Positions 30,293 to 38,911 of a DNA stretch of 64,000 nt are shown one piece after another (within the stretch, counting starts at the first letter, position 1; each line of letters begins with the position of its first letter). A program made the position numbers and the translations under genes. This DNA is from Deltaproteobacteria bacterium. Its GTDB lineage: Bacteria; Desulfobacterota; Binatia; Binatales; Binataceae. The DNA lies in NCBI GenBank assembly GCA_021780755.1, contig JAJXYF010000026.1, positions 1-64,000 of the forward strand. Direction: 5' to 3'. The notes below the pieces were generated by a model that saw only the letters and a list, made by a program, of their open reading frames with translations, had not been told where the DNA came from and ran no database searches.

Positions 30293-30329
30293 CGAGCGAG
30301 GCCCGGCGGCGCAGCATCGCGCGCGCAGC

Positions 30330-31592
30330 TTACGCCGCGGCAGCGATCGCCCGCAGCAGGGCCAGGTTGTCGGAATGCCCGGTCTTCGACGCCGTGACGT
30401 GACCGATAATCGGACGGCCAAGCAGAAAGAGGTCGCCGATCAGGTCGAGGACCTTGTGCCGCGCGAATTCGTCGGGAAAGCGCAGGGTCGTATTCACGAC
30501 CTTTTCGTCATCGACGAGAATCAGATTGTCGAGGCGGCCGCCGCTTGCCAAACCCATCTGGGCAAGCTTGTGAAACTCGCGCACGAAGCCAAAGGTGCGC
30601 GCGGGCGCGATCTGGTTGACGTAATCGTCGGGCGCGGTCAACTCGAAATGGACCTTCTGCACGCCGATCGGCGGCGGATAGTCGAGCGTGTAGTCGATGA
30701 TGAGATGGTCGGCCGGTTCGATGCGAATGAACTCGTCGCCCGCGCCCGCCTGGATGGTTCGGGTCACCGTGATCGGTTCGACCGACGACGACTGATTCTG
30801 GATGCCGGCCTCACGCAGTTGGCGGCAGTACTCCTGGGCCGATCCGTCGAGCGCGGGCAGTTCGTCGTCGGTCTTGACCAGCAAATTAGTGATGCCGAGT
30901 CCGTGGAGCGCGGACATCAGGTGCTCGACGGTCCGGATCGAATGCCCGTTGCCGCTGAGCGTGGTGTTGTAGCCGGTCTCGGTGACGTTTTCGAGGCGGG
31001 CGGCGATCGCGGATTGATCAGCGAGAGAGGAAAAGACGATGCCGGCATTGGCGTGCGCGGGATGAAGTATGACGCCGGTCTTAAGCCCCGAATGGAGCCC
31101 CTGCCCCGCTATCACCAGCGACTCCTTGATGGTGCGCTGAGGGCGCGCGACCAGGCTGATCGCGGCTGCCCGCGCGCGGGCAGCAACGGTGCCATCGGCA
31201 ATCGCTTCGGGTCCGCGGCTGCCGCCGGTCTCGCCCGAGAGCACCCGCCCGATCGAGGCGAGCAGGCCCGCCACCGAGAAGGGCTTTTCGAGGAAATCCT
31301 CGGCGCCGAGGCGCGTGGCGGCGACCGCGTTCTGGATATTCGCATGGCCGGAAATCATGATCACGCGGGTGTTCGGCTGTTCGGTCTTGATGCGCCGGAG
31401 CAGCTCGATACCGTCCAGCTCCGGCATCCAGACGTCGAGCAGGACCAACTGCGGATGCTCGCGCGCGATTATCGCCATCACGTCCGGTGCGTCGCCGGTA
31501 TCGAGCACGCGAAAGCCCTCGTCACTGAGAATTCCACGCAATGAGGACCTGATCCGCTCCTCGTCATCAACCACCAATACGGTCGCATTCAC
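30330..31592 (-). CDS. lpxC: Response-regulator receiver fused to UDP-3-O-acyl-GlcNAc deacetylase (LpxC)
   Basis: Residues 1-120 are a receiver domain of the NtrX kind: acidic pair Asp9-Asp10, phospho-acceptor Asp53 in LLDVWMPELDG, Ser81 in MISGHANIQNAV and Lys103 in DFLEKPF. After a short linker, residues 150-420 are a full LpxC: TVEHLMSALHGL (catalytic Glu223, zinc His224), HKVLDLIGDL (zinc His379 and Asp383) and the catalytic His406 in KTGHSDN. LpxC performs the first committed step of lipid A synthesis. All key residues of both domains are intact, so phosphorylation by a kinase could modulate deacetylation or stability. The NtrY-type kinase gene ends 113 bases upstream. Normal LpxC is about 305 aa, so the receiver is additional. 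ATG 31592 lies 3 bases after three tandem SD-like repeats. Confidence 0.93.
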   Translation of the reverse strand: MNATVLVVDDEERIRSSLRGILSDEGFRVLDTGDAPDVMAIIAREHPQLVLLDVWMPELDGIELLRRIKTEQPNTRVIMISGHANIQNAVAATRLGAEDFLEKPFSVAGLLASIGRVLSGETGGSRGPEAIADGTVAARARAAAISLVARPQRTIKESLVIAGQGLHSGLKTGVILHPAHANAGIVFSSLADQSAIAARLENVTETGYNTTLSGNGHSIRTVEHLMSALHGLGITNLLVKTDDELPALDGSAQEYCRQLREAGIQNQSSSVEPITVTRTIQAGAGDEFIRIEPADHLIIDYTLDYPPPIGVQKVHFELTAPDDYVNQIAPARTFGFVREFHKLAQMGLASGGRLDNLILVDDEKVVNTTLRFPDEFARHKVLDLIGDLFLLGRPIIGHVTASKTGHSDNLALLRAIAAAA

Positions 31593-31595
31593 TGT

Positions 31596-31625
31596 ATTCC
31601 CTGCTGTTCCCTGCGATTCCCTGCT
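31596..31625 (-). repeat. Three tandem decamers with Shine-Dalgarno-like cores before lpxC
   Basis: Read on the minus strand: AGCAGGGAAT, CGCAGGGAAC, AGCAGGGAAT, then ACAGTGA-like spacer and the ATG at 31592. Each unit contains GCAGGGAA, a fair Shine-Dalgarno; the last lies about 8-9 bases before the start codon. Copies 1 and 3 are identical, the middle one differs at two positions. Loss or gain of a unit would change ribosome-binding and hence LpxC level. Confidence 0.65.
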
Positions 31626-31705
31626 GAAAATGGCCCTTAAGCTGGTTCCTGGTACTTCAACGTCTGTTAGTTGTGTAACTTTTTATTTTCGTCAGGATGG
31701 CCGGT

Positions 31706-33931
31706 TCAGGCGGAAACCTTTGCGAATTGCTGGTCTTTTACTGGAAATTCCATGACGAATCTACTTCCGTGGGGGCGGTTATCGTGGACCCGGACGAACC
31801 CATGATGGTCGGTGACGATGGTCGCGACGATCGCCAGACCGAGGCCGGTGCCGCCTTTTTTGGTTGAGAAATAGGGCTCGAAGATGCGCGCGCGATTGCG
31901 CCGCTCGATACCGGGACCATTATCGCATACTTCGAGGGTTACCACACCCGACTGCGCATCAAGTGCGGTGCTGACGTCGATTCGGGCGCGGGCGCCATCG
32001 TGATTGACGCTGAGGGCGGCGGCTACCGCATTGTCGAGCAGGTTGACCAAGGCGCGTTTCAAGGCCTCGCGATCGATCGCGATAGTGGGCAGGTGGGGCG
32101 CGAGCGCCAGATCGAAGTCGGCGGTGGGATTCGCCTCGCGAAAATTGTTGACGGTCTCCTCGGTCAGTGCGTTGAGGTCGCCGGGCAGCGGATTAAGCTG
32201 CGGCATCCGCGCGAAGGCCGCAAACTCGTTGACCAGGCGCTTCAGATCGGTTACCTCGCCGATAATCGTGCGGGTGCATTCGTCGAGGATGCGCGCGTCG
32301 CCGTCGGCGAGCGTACTCAATTGACGCCGGAGCCGTTCGGCGGAGAGCTGAATCGGCGTCAGCGGATTCTTAATCTCGTGGGCGATGCGCCGGGCGACTT
32401 CGCGCCACGCTTCCATCCGCTCGACCTTGGCGATCTGGCTCACGTCCTCGAAGAACAGCACGGTGCCGAGGTCGCCGGTTTCATCGCCGAGCGGGCTCGC
32501 GGTCATCATCAGTTCAGATTCGGCACCGCCACCATCGAGCTTCAACGAGGAGCTGATTTCGGGCGGCCGCGGACCCGCCGAGAAAAGATCGTCGAGCGCG
32601 TGCACCAGAGTCGGGGGGAAACAGGTGTCGTAACGATGGCCGTGCAGTTCGACGGCACGGACGCCGAGCAGGCGTTCGGCGCACGGATTGATCGCGGTAA
32701 CGCAGCCCCCGGGATCGAGCCCGACGACCCCGGCCGAGACATTGCGCAGCAAGGTTTCGGTATAGCGGCGGCGCTGTTCGAGTTCCGCCCGCGAGGCCCG
32801 CAAGTCGGTCGTCATACGATTGAACGATCCCACCAGTTGGCCGATTTCGTCATCGCCGACCGGCGGTATCTGGTAGCTCAGATTGCCGCGGGCAACCGCC
32901 TGGGTGCCTTCGGCCAGCAGCTTGATCGGGCCAGTGATGCCGCGCGCGAGATAGATTCCGAACCAGCTTGCGAGCAGGACCACCGCCAATCCGATCAGCA
33001 CCAGGGCGAGAATGTAGCTGTGCATAATCGGCTGATGCAGGATGCGAAGTTGAAAATATTCCTCGAAGGTCCGCGAAATCCCGGCCGCCTTGGCCGCGAG
33101 ACTCTTGGGCAGGTAGTAGTCGATTACGATGGCGCCGACGACCGTGTCGGAATCGAGCGAGGCGTAGATCGGCGCGCTGCCGCGAATGACGTCAGACTTG
33201 CCCAGGCGATCGGTGCGGGTCATCGAACGGCCCGCGAGGGTTCCGAGCACCATTGGCGAGTCCGGCCCCACGCCGATTCCGGTGGGAGTGCGCGGGCTGA
33301 GCACCAGCATCATGAGGCCGCGGTTGGCGGAAAATACTTCGACGGTGCCGAGGTTGTACTGCTGCTGGGCCTTCTCGAGCGCTTTGCGCAGGAGCTGACG
33401 GTTGGCCGGCACCAGCAGGTCGTGCTGCTCGACTTGCTCGGCAAGCACGCGCGAGAAATGGGCGGCGTTATTGGCCGAGTTCAGGTAGTAAACTTTCGCG
33501 ATATCGAGCGAGTCGTCGAGCACGCGTTCGTATTCGGGGTTGAACCAGCCGTCGATATCGGCGTGCAGGAACGCGCCGGCGACGTAGAGCAGGAAGGCGC
33601 TCGGCACCAGCGCGACCGCGATAAATCCGAAGACCAGCCGCGCCTGCAGCTTCGATCCGATGAGTCCCCGGCGGCGCTCGAAAAACGTCTTGGCGAGGTT
33701 GCGGCCGACCAGCAGCAACATCAGGCCGAGCAGCAGGAAACTCAGGTCAAAGAGCAGGATGACGACGAGGTTGGAGACCAGCGAGGTATGCGAAGTGAGG
33801 GGCGGCAGCGTGGTTTGCGCCAGGACGAAGGCGATCAGCGTGGCGGAGGCCACCGCGACCGCGATCAGTTCACGGCGGCGGCGCTTGAGTTCCGCGCCGG
33901 TGAGCAGGGAATCGGTTTCGTCCGCCGCCAT
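31706..33931 (-). CDS. ntrY: NtrY-type sensor histidine kinase
   Basis: A 741-aa membrane kinase. N-terminal region has about four membrane segments (ELIAVAVASATLIAFVLA, LVSNLVVILLFDLSFLLLGL, LVFGFIAVALVPSAFLLYVA and ILALVLIGLAVVLLASWFG) enclosing a large periplasmic sensor; a HAMP domain follows (GITGPIKLLAEGTQAVARGN), a PAS domain (YTETLLRNVSAGVVGLDPGG), HisKA with His518 in RRIAHEIKNPLTPIQLS, and HATPase with N box (LVNLLDNAVAAAL), DNGPGI and GTGLGLAIV. This is the NtrY layout. NtrY normally phosphorylates NtrX; here the neighbour carries an NtrX-like receiver on LpxC, so it is the natural substrate. Starts with ATG that overlaps the DUF2905 stop by one base (TGATG). Confidence 0.93.
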   Translation of the reverse strand: MAADETDSLLTGAELKRRRRELIAVAVASATLIAFVLAQTTLPPLTSHTSLVSNLVVILLFDLSFLLLGLMLLLVGRNLAKTFFERRRGLIGSKLQARLVFGFIAVALVPSAFLLYVAGAFLHADIDGWFNPEYERVLDDSLDIAKVYYLNSANNAAHFSRVLAEQVEQHDLLVPANRQLLRKALEKAQQQYNLGTVEVFSANRGLMMLVLSPRTPTGIGVGPDSPMVLGTLAGRSMTRTDRLGKSDVIRGSAPIYASLDSDTVVGAIVIDYYLPKSLAAKAAGISRTFEEYFQLRILHQPIMHSYILALVLIGLAVVLLASWFGIYLARGITGPIKLLAEGTQAVARGNLSYQIPPVGDDEIGQLVGSFNRMTTDLRASRAELEQRRRYTETLLRNVSAGVVGLDPGGCVTAINPCAERLLGVRAVELHGHRYDTCFPPTLVHALDDLFSAGPRPPEISSSLKLDGGGAESELMMTASPLGDETGDLGTVLFFEDVSQIAKVERMEAWREVARRIAHEIKNPLTPIQLSAERLRRQLSTLADGDARILDECTRTIIGEVTDLKRLVNEFAAFARMPQLNPLPGDLNALTEETVNNFREANPTADFDLALAPHLPTIAIDREALKRALVNLLDNAVAAALSVNHDGARARIDVSTALDAQSGVVTLEVCDNGPGIERRNRARIFEPYFSTKKGGTGLGLAIVATIVTDHHGFVRVHDNRPHGSRFVMEFPVKDQQFAKVSA

Positions 33932-34143
33932 CAGCGCCTCAGCAGGACGAACAGCAGCGATAAAACGACGCTAATGACGATCGATGTCATCAGCGGAAAG
34001 TAGAAGGTGGAATTACCGCGACGCACGAGGATGTCGCCGGGCAAGCGGCCGAGGCGCCCGAGCAGCGGGATCGACGGCGCCGCCCAGATGACGAGGCCGA
34101 TCGCGGCGATAACGAGGCCGATTATGACGATGGCTTTCCCCAT
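33931..34143 (-). CDS. DUF2905 small membrane protein
   Basis: A 70-aa protein with two membrane helices (IVIIGLVIAAIGLVIWAAPS and FPLMTSIVISVVLSLLFVLL) joined by the family signature LGRLPGDILVRRGNSTFYFP. This is the DUF2905 pattern, present in many bacteria beside membrane or envelope genes, with no settled function. The stop codon overlaps the kinase start by one base, so the two are translationally coupled. It leads the operon that carries ntrY and receiver-lpxC. Confidence 0.85.
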   Translation of the reverse strand: MGKAIVIIGLVIAAIGLVIWAAPSIPLLGRLGRLPGDILVRRGNSTFYFPLMTSIVISVVLSLLFVLLRR

Positions 34144-34522
34144 CGGAGGTAATTGTAGCGCAGGCGTTAGTTAAAATCGCGAGGGTTATATAGCGGAGGT
34201 TGTTGAGGAACACGGAACTACGTTTTTTCTGAAACCTCACAAGGTTTCAGACTTCCCATTTGGTCAGAGCGAGCTTCGACCGATAAAACTCCGCTATCGC
34301 CGGGGCGTGCGGGTCGCTTGATCGCGCCGCCAAAAGGTTAGTCAGGCGTCCTTCATCGTCGGTACCTGCCAGTGGCGCGAATCACGACTGGGCAAATATC
34401 CTTTTAAGGCGCTCTGGATTTGAATATCGTCGTCCGAATTAGTCGATTCCGGGTAAATGGCGAGAAGGCCAAGTTGATCGGTCAGTTCATTAAAAGACGA
34501 ATATGACGGGAAGCACGATTTA
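34144..34522. other. Divergent intergenic region containing a dispersed repeat
   Basis: Between the leftward DUF2905/ntrY operon and the rightward lipoprotein pair. It includes repeat copy 1 (34205-34262). The rest is moderately AT-rich with no coding frame I trust. A minus-strand TACAAT shortly before the DUF2905 start could be a -10 box, but no matching -35 was seen. Promoters for both directions should lie here. Confidence 0.4.
34205..34262 (+). repeat. Dispersed palindromic repeat, copy 1
   Basis: Layout: GAGGAACACGGAA, a T-rich run GTTTTTTCTG, then a hairpin CTGAAACCT (34229-34237) with AGGTTTCAG (34242-34250) around loop CACA, then ACTTCCCATTTG. The same order of blocks occurs at 38912 and 61388. 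It lies between divergent genes. Confidence 0.65.
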
Positions 34523-35146
34523 ATGGCGGGTCAGCAAGTTCATCGCGGCGTCGCAAAGTCCTCGAACCGAGGGTTGATGGCCGGCATCGTGATCGTCCTT
34601 TTGTTGTTCGCGGGTTGCGGAGTCAGAATCGAGGCCGGGCTTCCAGAAGTTAAGCTGCAGCAGGCCGCGAAGTTGGGCACCGCGACTACGATCGGTCTCG
34701 CGCGGGTCGAGGATTCCCGGTCGAGCCGGGAGGCCGGCATTATTAACGATTCAGCTATTCTGCGGGTCGGACCGGAGTTGGCGGACTACATCGAGCGAAC
34801 ATTCCACAACGAACTGGTCGCGCACGGGATGACCGTGGTGGAAGCGTTGAACCCCGCGAGAAATCCGCCTACAAGCCATAAGACAATCGTGGTTACCGTG
34901 CAGTCTGTCGAATTCAATTTTGGCGGATTCGGTAAGTCCGATGCTTCGGTGAATATCGCGGTGCAGGTCTATGGGTCGGCCAGCACTGAATCAATTTATG
35001 GAGGAAGCTTCAGCGGTACAGATAGCGAGGGAGTCAAAGTCTTGGAGGGCGCGGGCAGTGAATCGGGAAGGGTGCTGGCGGCGGCAGCCGATCGAGCGAT
35101 AGACGCGGCGTTTGCAGATGAGCGTTTCGAGCAAGCACTGAAATGA
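34523..35146 (+). CDS. YajG-like lipoprotein
   Basis: A 207-aa protein with a signal peptide (GLMAGIVIVLLLFAGCG) whose lipobox FAGC predicts lipidation. The mature part (ATTIGLARVEDSRSSREAGI, LRVGPELADYIERTFHNELV, VVTVQSVEFNFGGFGKSDAS) resembles the YajG/CsgG-related lipoprotein group that is outer-membrane attached and of unknown role. ATG 34523 is used; an in-frame ATG at residue 19 (MAGIVIV) would also give a signal peptide. Its stop overlaps the next lipoprotein gene by 4 bases, so the two probably act together. Confidence 0.65.
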   Translation: MAGQQVHRGVAKSSNRGLMAGIVIVLLLFAGCGVRIEAGLPEVKLQQAAKLGTATTIGLARVEDSRSSREAGIINDSAILRVGPELADYIERTFHNELVAHGMTVVEALNPARNPPTSHKTIVVTVQSVEFNFGGFGKSDASVNIAVQVYGSASTESIYGGSFSGTDSEGVKVLEGAGSESGRVLAAAADRAIDAAFADERFEQALK

Positions 35147-35670
35147 ATCGCATCTCCCGGGGGAACCGCAGATACATTCTCAGGTCCTGCGGTCTGTTGC
35201 TGTCCATTGCGACGGCTGGTGTTGGCTGCGCGACAGCCGTTCGGGGACTGAACGAAAACGTCACCATTTCGAGCGTCCCAAATGGCGCCACGGTCATTGC
35301 CGACGGTGAAAACGTGGGTGTGACGCCGACCTCCGCCAAGCTCTCACGCAACGATTCTCATTCCATCCGAATCGAAAAAGCCGGGTACATTACCTACGAA
35401 ACAAAAACCGGTACAAAGGTCAGCAACGGATGGCGGATGGCGGATCTACCAATGGCACTGTTTTTTTCGCCGGCGGTCCTCATTATGCTGATCGATCGCG
35501 GCGCGGAAGAAATAGAACCCGACGCGATCTCGGCGAACCTAATCCCTTTGTCATCCACGGCAAACGCCTCCGCGGCAGCGGCTCCGTTGTCTCCAGGAAA
35601 TACCTCGCCTCCGGCCGCTCCCGTGGCTGCTGCGAGATCGTTGGCTGCCGCACCGTCGGCTTCACGGTAG
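35143..35670 (+). CDS. PEGA-domain lipoprotein
   Basis: A 175-aa protein. The signal peptide ends at a lipobox GVGC (Cys29). The mature N-terminus has a PEGA-like domain: VTISSVPNGATVIADGENVG, VTPTSAKLSRNDSHSIRIEK, AGYITYET, a small beta-domain often in surface proteins. It is followed by a short hydrophobic segment (ADLPMALFFSPAVLIMLID) and an Ala/Ser/Pro-rich tail. Translation is coupled to the previous gene by ATGA. Function unknown; a cell-envelope structural role is the best guess. Confidence 0.7.
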   Translation: MNRISRGNRRYILRSCGLLLSIATAGVGCATAVRGLNENVTISSVPNGATVIADGENVGVTPTSAKLSRNDSHSIRIEKAGYITYETKTGTKVSNGWRMADLPMALFFSPAVLIMLIDRGAEEIEPDAISANLIPLSSTANASAAAAPLSPGNTSPPAAPVAAARSLAAAPSASR

Positions 35671-35702
35671 GCGACAAAACGCGAGCGCGGGGTGAGGCGA
35701 CG

Positions 35703-35739
35703 CGAGTGGCGGACGGAACAGAATCACGTCCGCCACTCG
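35703..35739. terminator. Strong hairpin between convergent genes
   Basis: CGAGTGGCGGACG (35703-35715) pairs perfectly with CGTCCGCCACTCG (35727-35739), a 13-bp stem with an 11-base loop. It lies between the PEGA gene stop and the EF-G-like gene stop. No U-tract follows, so termination is inferred from strength and position. Confidence 0.45.
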
Positions 35740-35745
35740 AATGAA

Positions 35746-37848
35746 TCAGGCGTGGGCGTGCGCCTTGGCGCTCTCCTGCGCTTCCTTCTTTTCCTTAATT
35801 ACCTTTTCGGCGATGGGCGCCGGCACCTCATCGTAATGATGGAAGCGGGCCTCGAACGAACCGCGCCCGGAGGTCATCGAACGGAGGTCGGGGGCGTATT
35901 TGAGGATTTCCGCCATCGGAACGAGCGCCTTGATCACCTGCGCATGCCCCTTGGTTTCCATCCCGAGGACGCGGCCACGGCGCGAGTTGAGGTCGCCGAT
36001 GACGTCGCCCATGCAATCGTCGGGGCAACTTACATCGACGGACATCACCGGTTCGAGCAGGATGGGGCGGGCTTTTTCGATCGCGTTTTTGAAGCCCATG
36101 GAGGCCGCGATCTGAAAGGCCATGTCGGAGGAATCGACGTCGTGGAAGCTGCCGTCGTAAACCGTGACCTTCACATCGACCATCGGATAGCCGGCGAGGA
36201 AGCCTTCGGGGAGCGTATTGCGCACGCCCTTTTCGACCGAGGGAATGAACTGGCGCGGAATCGCACCGCCGACGATTTCATCGACGAACTCGAAGCCCTT
36301 GCCGCGCGCGAGCGGCTCGATCTTGAGCCAGCAATCGCCGTATTGTCCGCGCCCGCCCGACTGGCGTTTGTACTTGCCCTGGGACTCGGCGCGCCCCTTG
36401 ATGGTCTCCATGTAGGGGACCTTGGGCGCCTGTAGCTCGACCTCGACGTTGAACTTGCGCTTGAGCTTTTCGACCGTCACCTCGATATGCATCTGGCCGG
36501 TGCCGGAGAGGATGATTTCGTGGGTTTGCGGATCGCGATGGGTTTCGAGTGCGGGATCTTCCTCGACCAGGCGCTGTAGCGCGATCGAAGACTTCTCCTC
36601 GTCGGCGCGGGTCTTGGGCCGAATCGCGAAGGAGATAACAGGCGCCGGCTTTTCCGGCTGCGGGTAGATGATCACCGCCTTCTCGTCCGACAGCGTATCG
36701 CCGGTGGTGGTGTCCTTGAGCTTCGCGACGGCGATAATTTCACCCGCCAGCGCAGCCTGCAGCGGCGATTGCTTCTTGCCCTCGAGGCGCAGCAGATGGC
36801 CGAAATGTTCCTTGACGCCGCGGGTCGAATTGAGGACGTTGGCGTCGGTGGCGGCGCGCCCCGACATCACGCGCATGATCGAGAGCTTGCCCGCGAACGG
36901 ATCGATCACGGTCTTGAAGACGAGCGCCGAAAAGGGTGCGGCGGGATCGTGGGGGCGCTCGACGGGAGTGCCGTTGGAGGGACCCGAACCCCGCACCGCG
37001 GGACGTTCGTTGGGCGCCGGCATTAGAGAGGCGATCGCGTCGAGGAGCGGGCCCATGCCGATATTTTTGGCGCCGGATCCGCACAGCACCGGGGTGAGCT
37101 TGCAGGCCATTACGGCGTTGCGCAGCGCCGCGCGCAATTCGTCGTCGGAGATTTCGCCCTGGTCCAGGTATTTTTCGAGCAGCGCGTCGTCGGTTTCGGC
37201 GACGGCCTCGCACAACTTCATGCGGGCCTCTTCGGCGCGCGCCCGCGCGTCGCCGCTCAGTTCCTCCTCGCGCGGCCGGCCGTTGGCGTCGGCATAGATC
37301 AGCGCCTTCATCGCGAGCACGTCGATTATACCGTTGAAGGCCGCCTCTTCACCGAGCGGCAGGGTCAACGCGACGGGCTTCGCGTCGAGGGTTTTTTCGA
37401 GGTCGGCGAGTGCCGCCGCGAAGTTCATCCGTTCGCGCTCGAGGCGCGAGACGAACGCAATCCGCGGCAGTTCCAGCCGTTTGATTTCGTCGAAAATCTT
37501 TTCGGCTTCGACCTTCAGGTCACCGCCCGCGCTCGCGACGAAAACCACTCCGTCAACCGCGCGCATGGTGTTGAAGCATTCGGGGAGGAAGGCGGAGTAG
37601 CCGGGGGTGTTGGCGACGATCGCCTCGGTCTTTTTCCAGTTGTAATGATGAAAGGAAGAACTAATCGAGATGTGCCGCGCGAGCTCCTCGGGCTCGAAAT
37701 CCATCACGGCGCTGCCGTCGTCGGGACGGCCCAGGGTCTTGGTCGCGCCGGCCGTAAACAGCATCGCCTCGGCGAGCTGGGTCTTACCGGCGCCACCTTG
37801 GCCGACGATTGCGAGTGTCCTTAAGCGACCGATTTCCTCGACTGCCAT
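35746..37848 (-). CDS. EF-G-like translation GTPase paralogue with degenerate G motifs
   Basis: A 700-aa protein with the full EF-G architecture (GTPase domain, beta-barrel domain II, and domains III-V). The nucleotide motifs depart from canonical EF-G: G1 is GQGGAGKT (16-23) with Gln where His is usual, G3 is NTPGY (80-84) in place of DTPGH, and G4 reads SRLE (134-137) in place of NKMD. The catalytic His (after G3) is Tyr, and the base-specifying Asp of G4 is Glu. This matches the EF-G2/FusA2 class, of uncertain role. Canonical fusA and the other str-operon genes are not in the window. ATG 37848 follows GGAGAGG. GTP hydrolysis may be impaired or nucleotide choice altered. Confidence 0.88.
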   Translation of the reverse strand: MAVEEIGRLRTLAIVGQGGAGKTQLAEAMLFTAGATKTLGRPDDGSAVMDFEPEELARHISISSSFHHYNWKKTEAIVANTPGYSAFLPECFNTMRAVDGVVFVASAGGDLKVEAEKIFDEIKRLELPRIAFVSRLERERMNFAAALADLEKTLDAKPVALTLPLGEEAAFNGIIDVLAMKALIYADANGRPREEELSGDARARAEEARMKLCEAVAETDDALLEKYLDQGEISDDELRAALRNAVMACKLTPVLCGSGAKNIGMGPLLDAIASLMPAPNERPAVRGSGPSNGTPVERPHDPAAPFSALVFKTVIDPFAGKLSIMRVMSGRAATDANVLNSTRGVKEHFGHLLRLEGKKQSPLQAALAGEIIAVAKLKDTTTGDTLSDEKAVIIYPQPEKPAPVISFAIRPKTRADEEKSSIALQRLVEEDPALETHRDPQTHEIILSGTGQMHIEVTVEKLKRKFNVEVELQAPKVPYMETIKGRAESQGKYKRQSGGRGQYGDCWLKIEPLARGKGFEFVDEIVGGAIPRQFIPSVEKGVRNTLPEGFLAGYPMVDVKVTVYDGSFHDVDSSDMAFQIAASMGFKNAIEKARPILLEPVMSVDVSCPDDCMGDVIGDLNSRRGRVLGMETKGHAQVIKALVPMAEILKYAPDLRSMTSGRGSFEARFHHYDEVPAPIAEKVIKEKKEAQESAKAHAHA

Positions 37849-38078
37849 AACGATTCACCTCTCCGCATTGTTTTCGTAACGCAGATCGGAACGCGCGAAT
37901 TCATCGCGCAGCCGAATCGCCGCAGCTTGACTGAACGGCGGTCCGGCGCGCACGCCACCGCGTTCCTCTGTTAATCGCAGGCTACTGTTTCGTATGCCCT
38001 ACCCTACCTCCCGGTTGGTCACCGCCGGGGCGTCTCGGCGGAATCGTCTCCGCGTCGTCCCGCATCCGTATCGCCCCT

Positions 38079-38876
38079 TCAATCATAGGCGCCTTCGACA
38101 CTTACGTCGCCGGTCAAAATTCGCGCCGGGCCCGCGTCGGTATCGAGCAGCAGCGCGCCATCGTCGTCGATTCCGCGCACCACGCCGGCAGTTCGCGCGT
38201 CTCCATCGACTACAGTGACGCGCCGGCCGGTCAGTGCCGAGTACCGCTCCCACGCGGGTCGCACCGCCGCGAACCCGGAAGCCTCAATCTCCATATAGCG
38301 GGAGTGCAGCCGATTAAAAAGCGCCGACGCCAGTTCGATCCGGTCGCACGGACGGCCGGTCGCAATCCGCACCGAGGTCGCCTTGTCGCGCAAATCGGGC
38401 GGCACGTCCTTCAAGGCGAGATTCACGTTGATGCCGATGCCGAGCAGCACACAGCGCAGACCCTGCGCGGCGTCGGTCACCGCCTCGGCGATGATGCCGC
38501 AGGTCTTGCGCCCCTTGAGCCACACGTCGTTGGGCCATTTGAGCGCGACGATTCCCGGGGCGACGGTTTCGAGCGCCTCGGCGGCGGCCACCCCCGCGAC
38601 CAGACTGAGGCGCGGGACCTGTCCCAACGGCATCAATGGGCGAAGGATAATCGTCATGTAGAGGTTGATGCCCGAGGGCGAATGCCAACTGCGGCCCATG
38701 CGACCGCGTCCCGCACTCTGGCGCTCAGCTATAACGACCGTGCCCTGCGCGGCGCCCTCGTCGGCCATTTCGGCGGCGACGCGCTGGGTCGTCGCGACTT
38801 CGTCGAAGTAATGGATTCGCCAGCCGACGCGGCCCGGCGCGCCGGATTCGATTTGATGATAGGGATTCGCTGGCAT
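38079..38876 (-). CDS. birA: Biotin--[acetyl-CoA-carboxylase] ligase
   Basis: Attaches biotin to biotin carboxyl carrier proteins via biotinoyl-AMP. The 265-aa product contains the catalytic loop GRGRMGRSWHSPSGIN, the KWPNDVWLKGRKTCGII segment and a C-terminal SH3-like domain (LTGRRVTVVDGDARTAGVVR). The N-terminal winged-helix DNA-binding domain of E. coli BirA is absent, so this is a class I ligase with no repressor function. The start at ATG 38876 is the first in frame. It is monocistronic or upstream of nothing in the same orientation; repeat copy 2 lies just upstream of it. Confidence 0.92.
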   Translation of the reverse strand: MPANPYHQIESGAPGRVGWRIHYFDEVATTQRVAAEMADEGAAQGTVVIAERQSAGRGRMGRSWHSPSGINLYMTIILRPLMPLGQVPRLSLVAGVAAAEALETVAPGIVALKWPNDVWLKGRKTCGIIAEAVTDAAQGLRCVLLGIGINVNLALKDVPPDLRDKATSVRIATGRPCDRIELASALFNRLHSRYMEIEASGFAAVRPAWERYSALTGRRVTVVDGDARTAGVVRGIDDDGALLLDTDAGPARILTGDVSVEGAYD

Positions 38877-38911
38877 TGAAGCACCACAAAGAGAAGGGAA
38901 AGTTGGTTGAA

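Noticed and set aside
32000..34003. A 667-codon open frame on the plus strand across the ntrY gene
   Set aside because: Antisense to a kinase whose H, N and G boxes are all present on the minus strand; the plus-strand product is Gln/Arg-rich shadow sequence.
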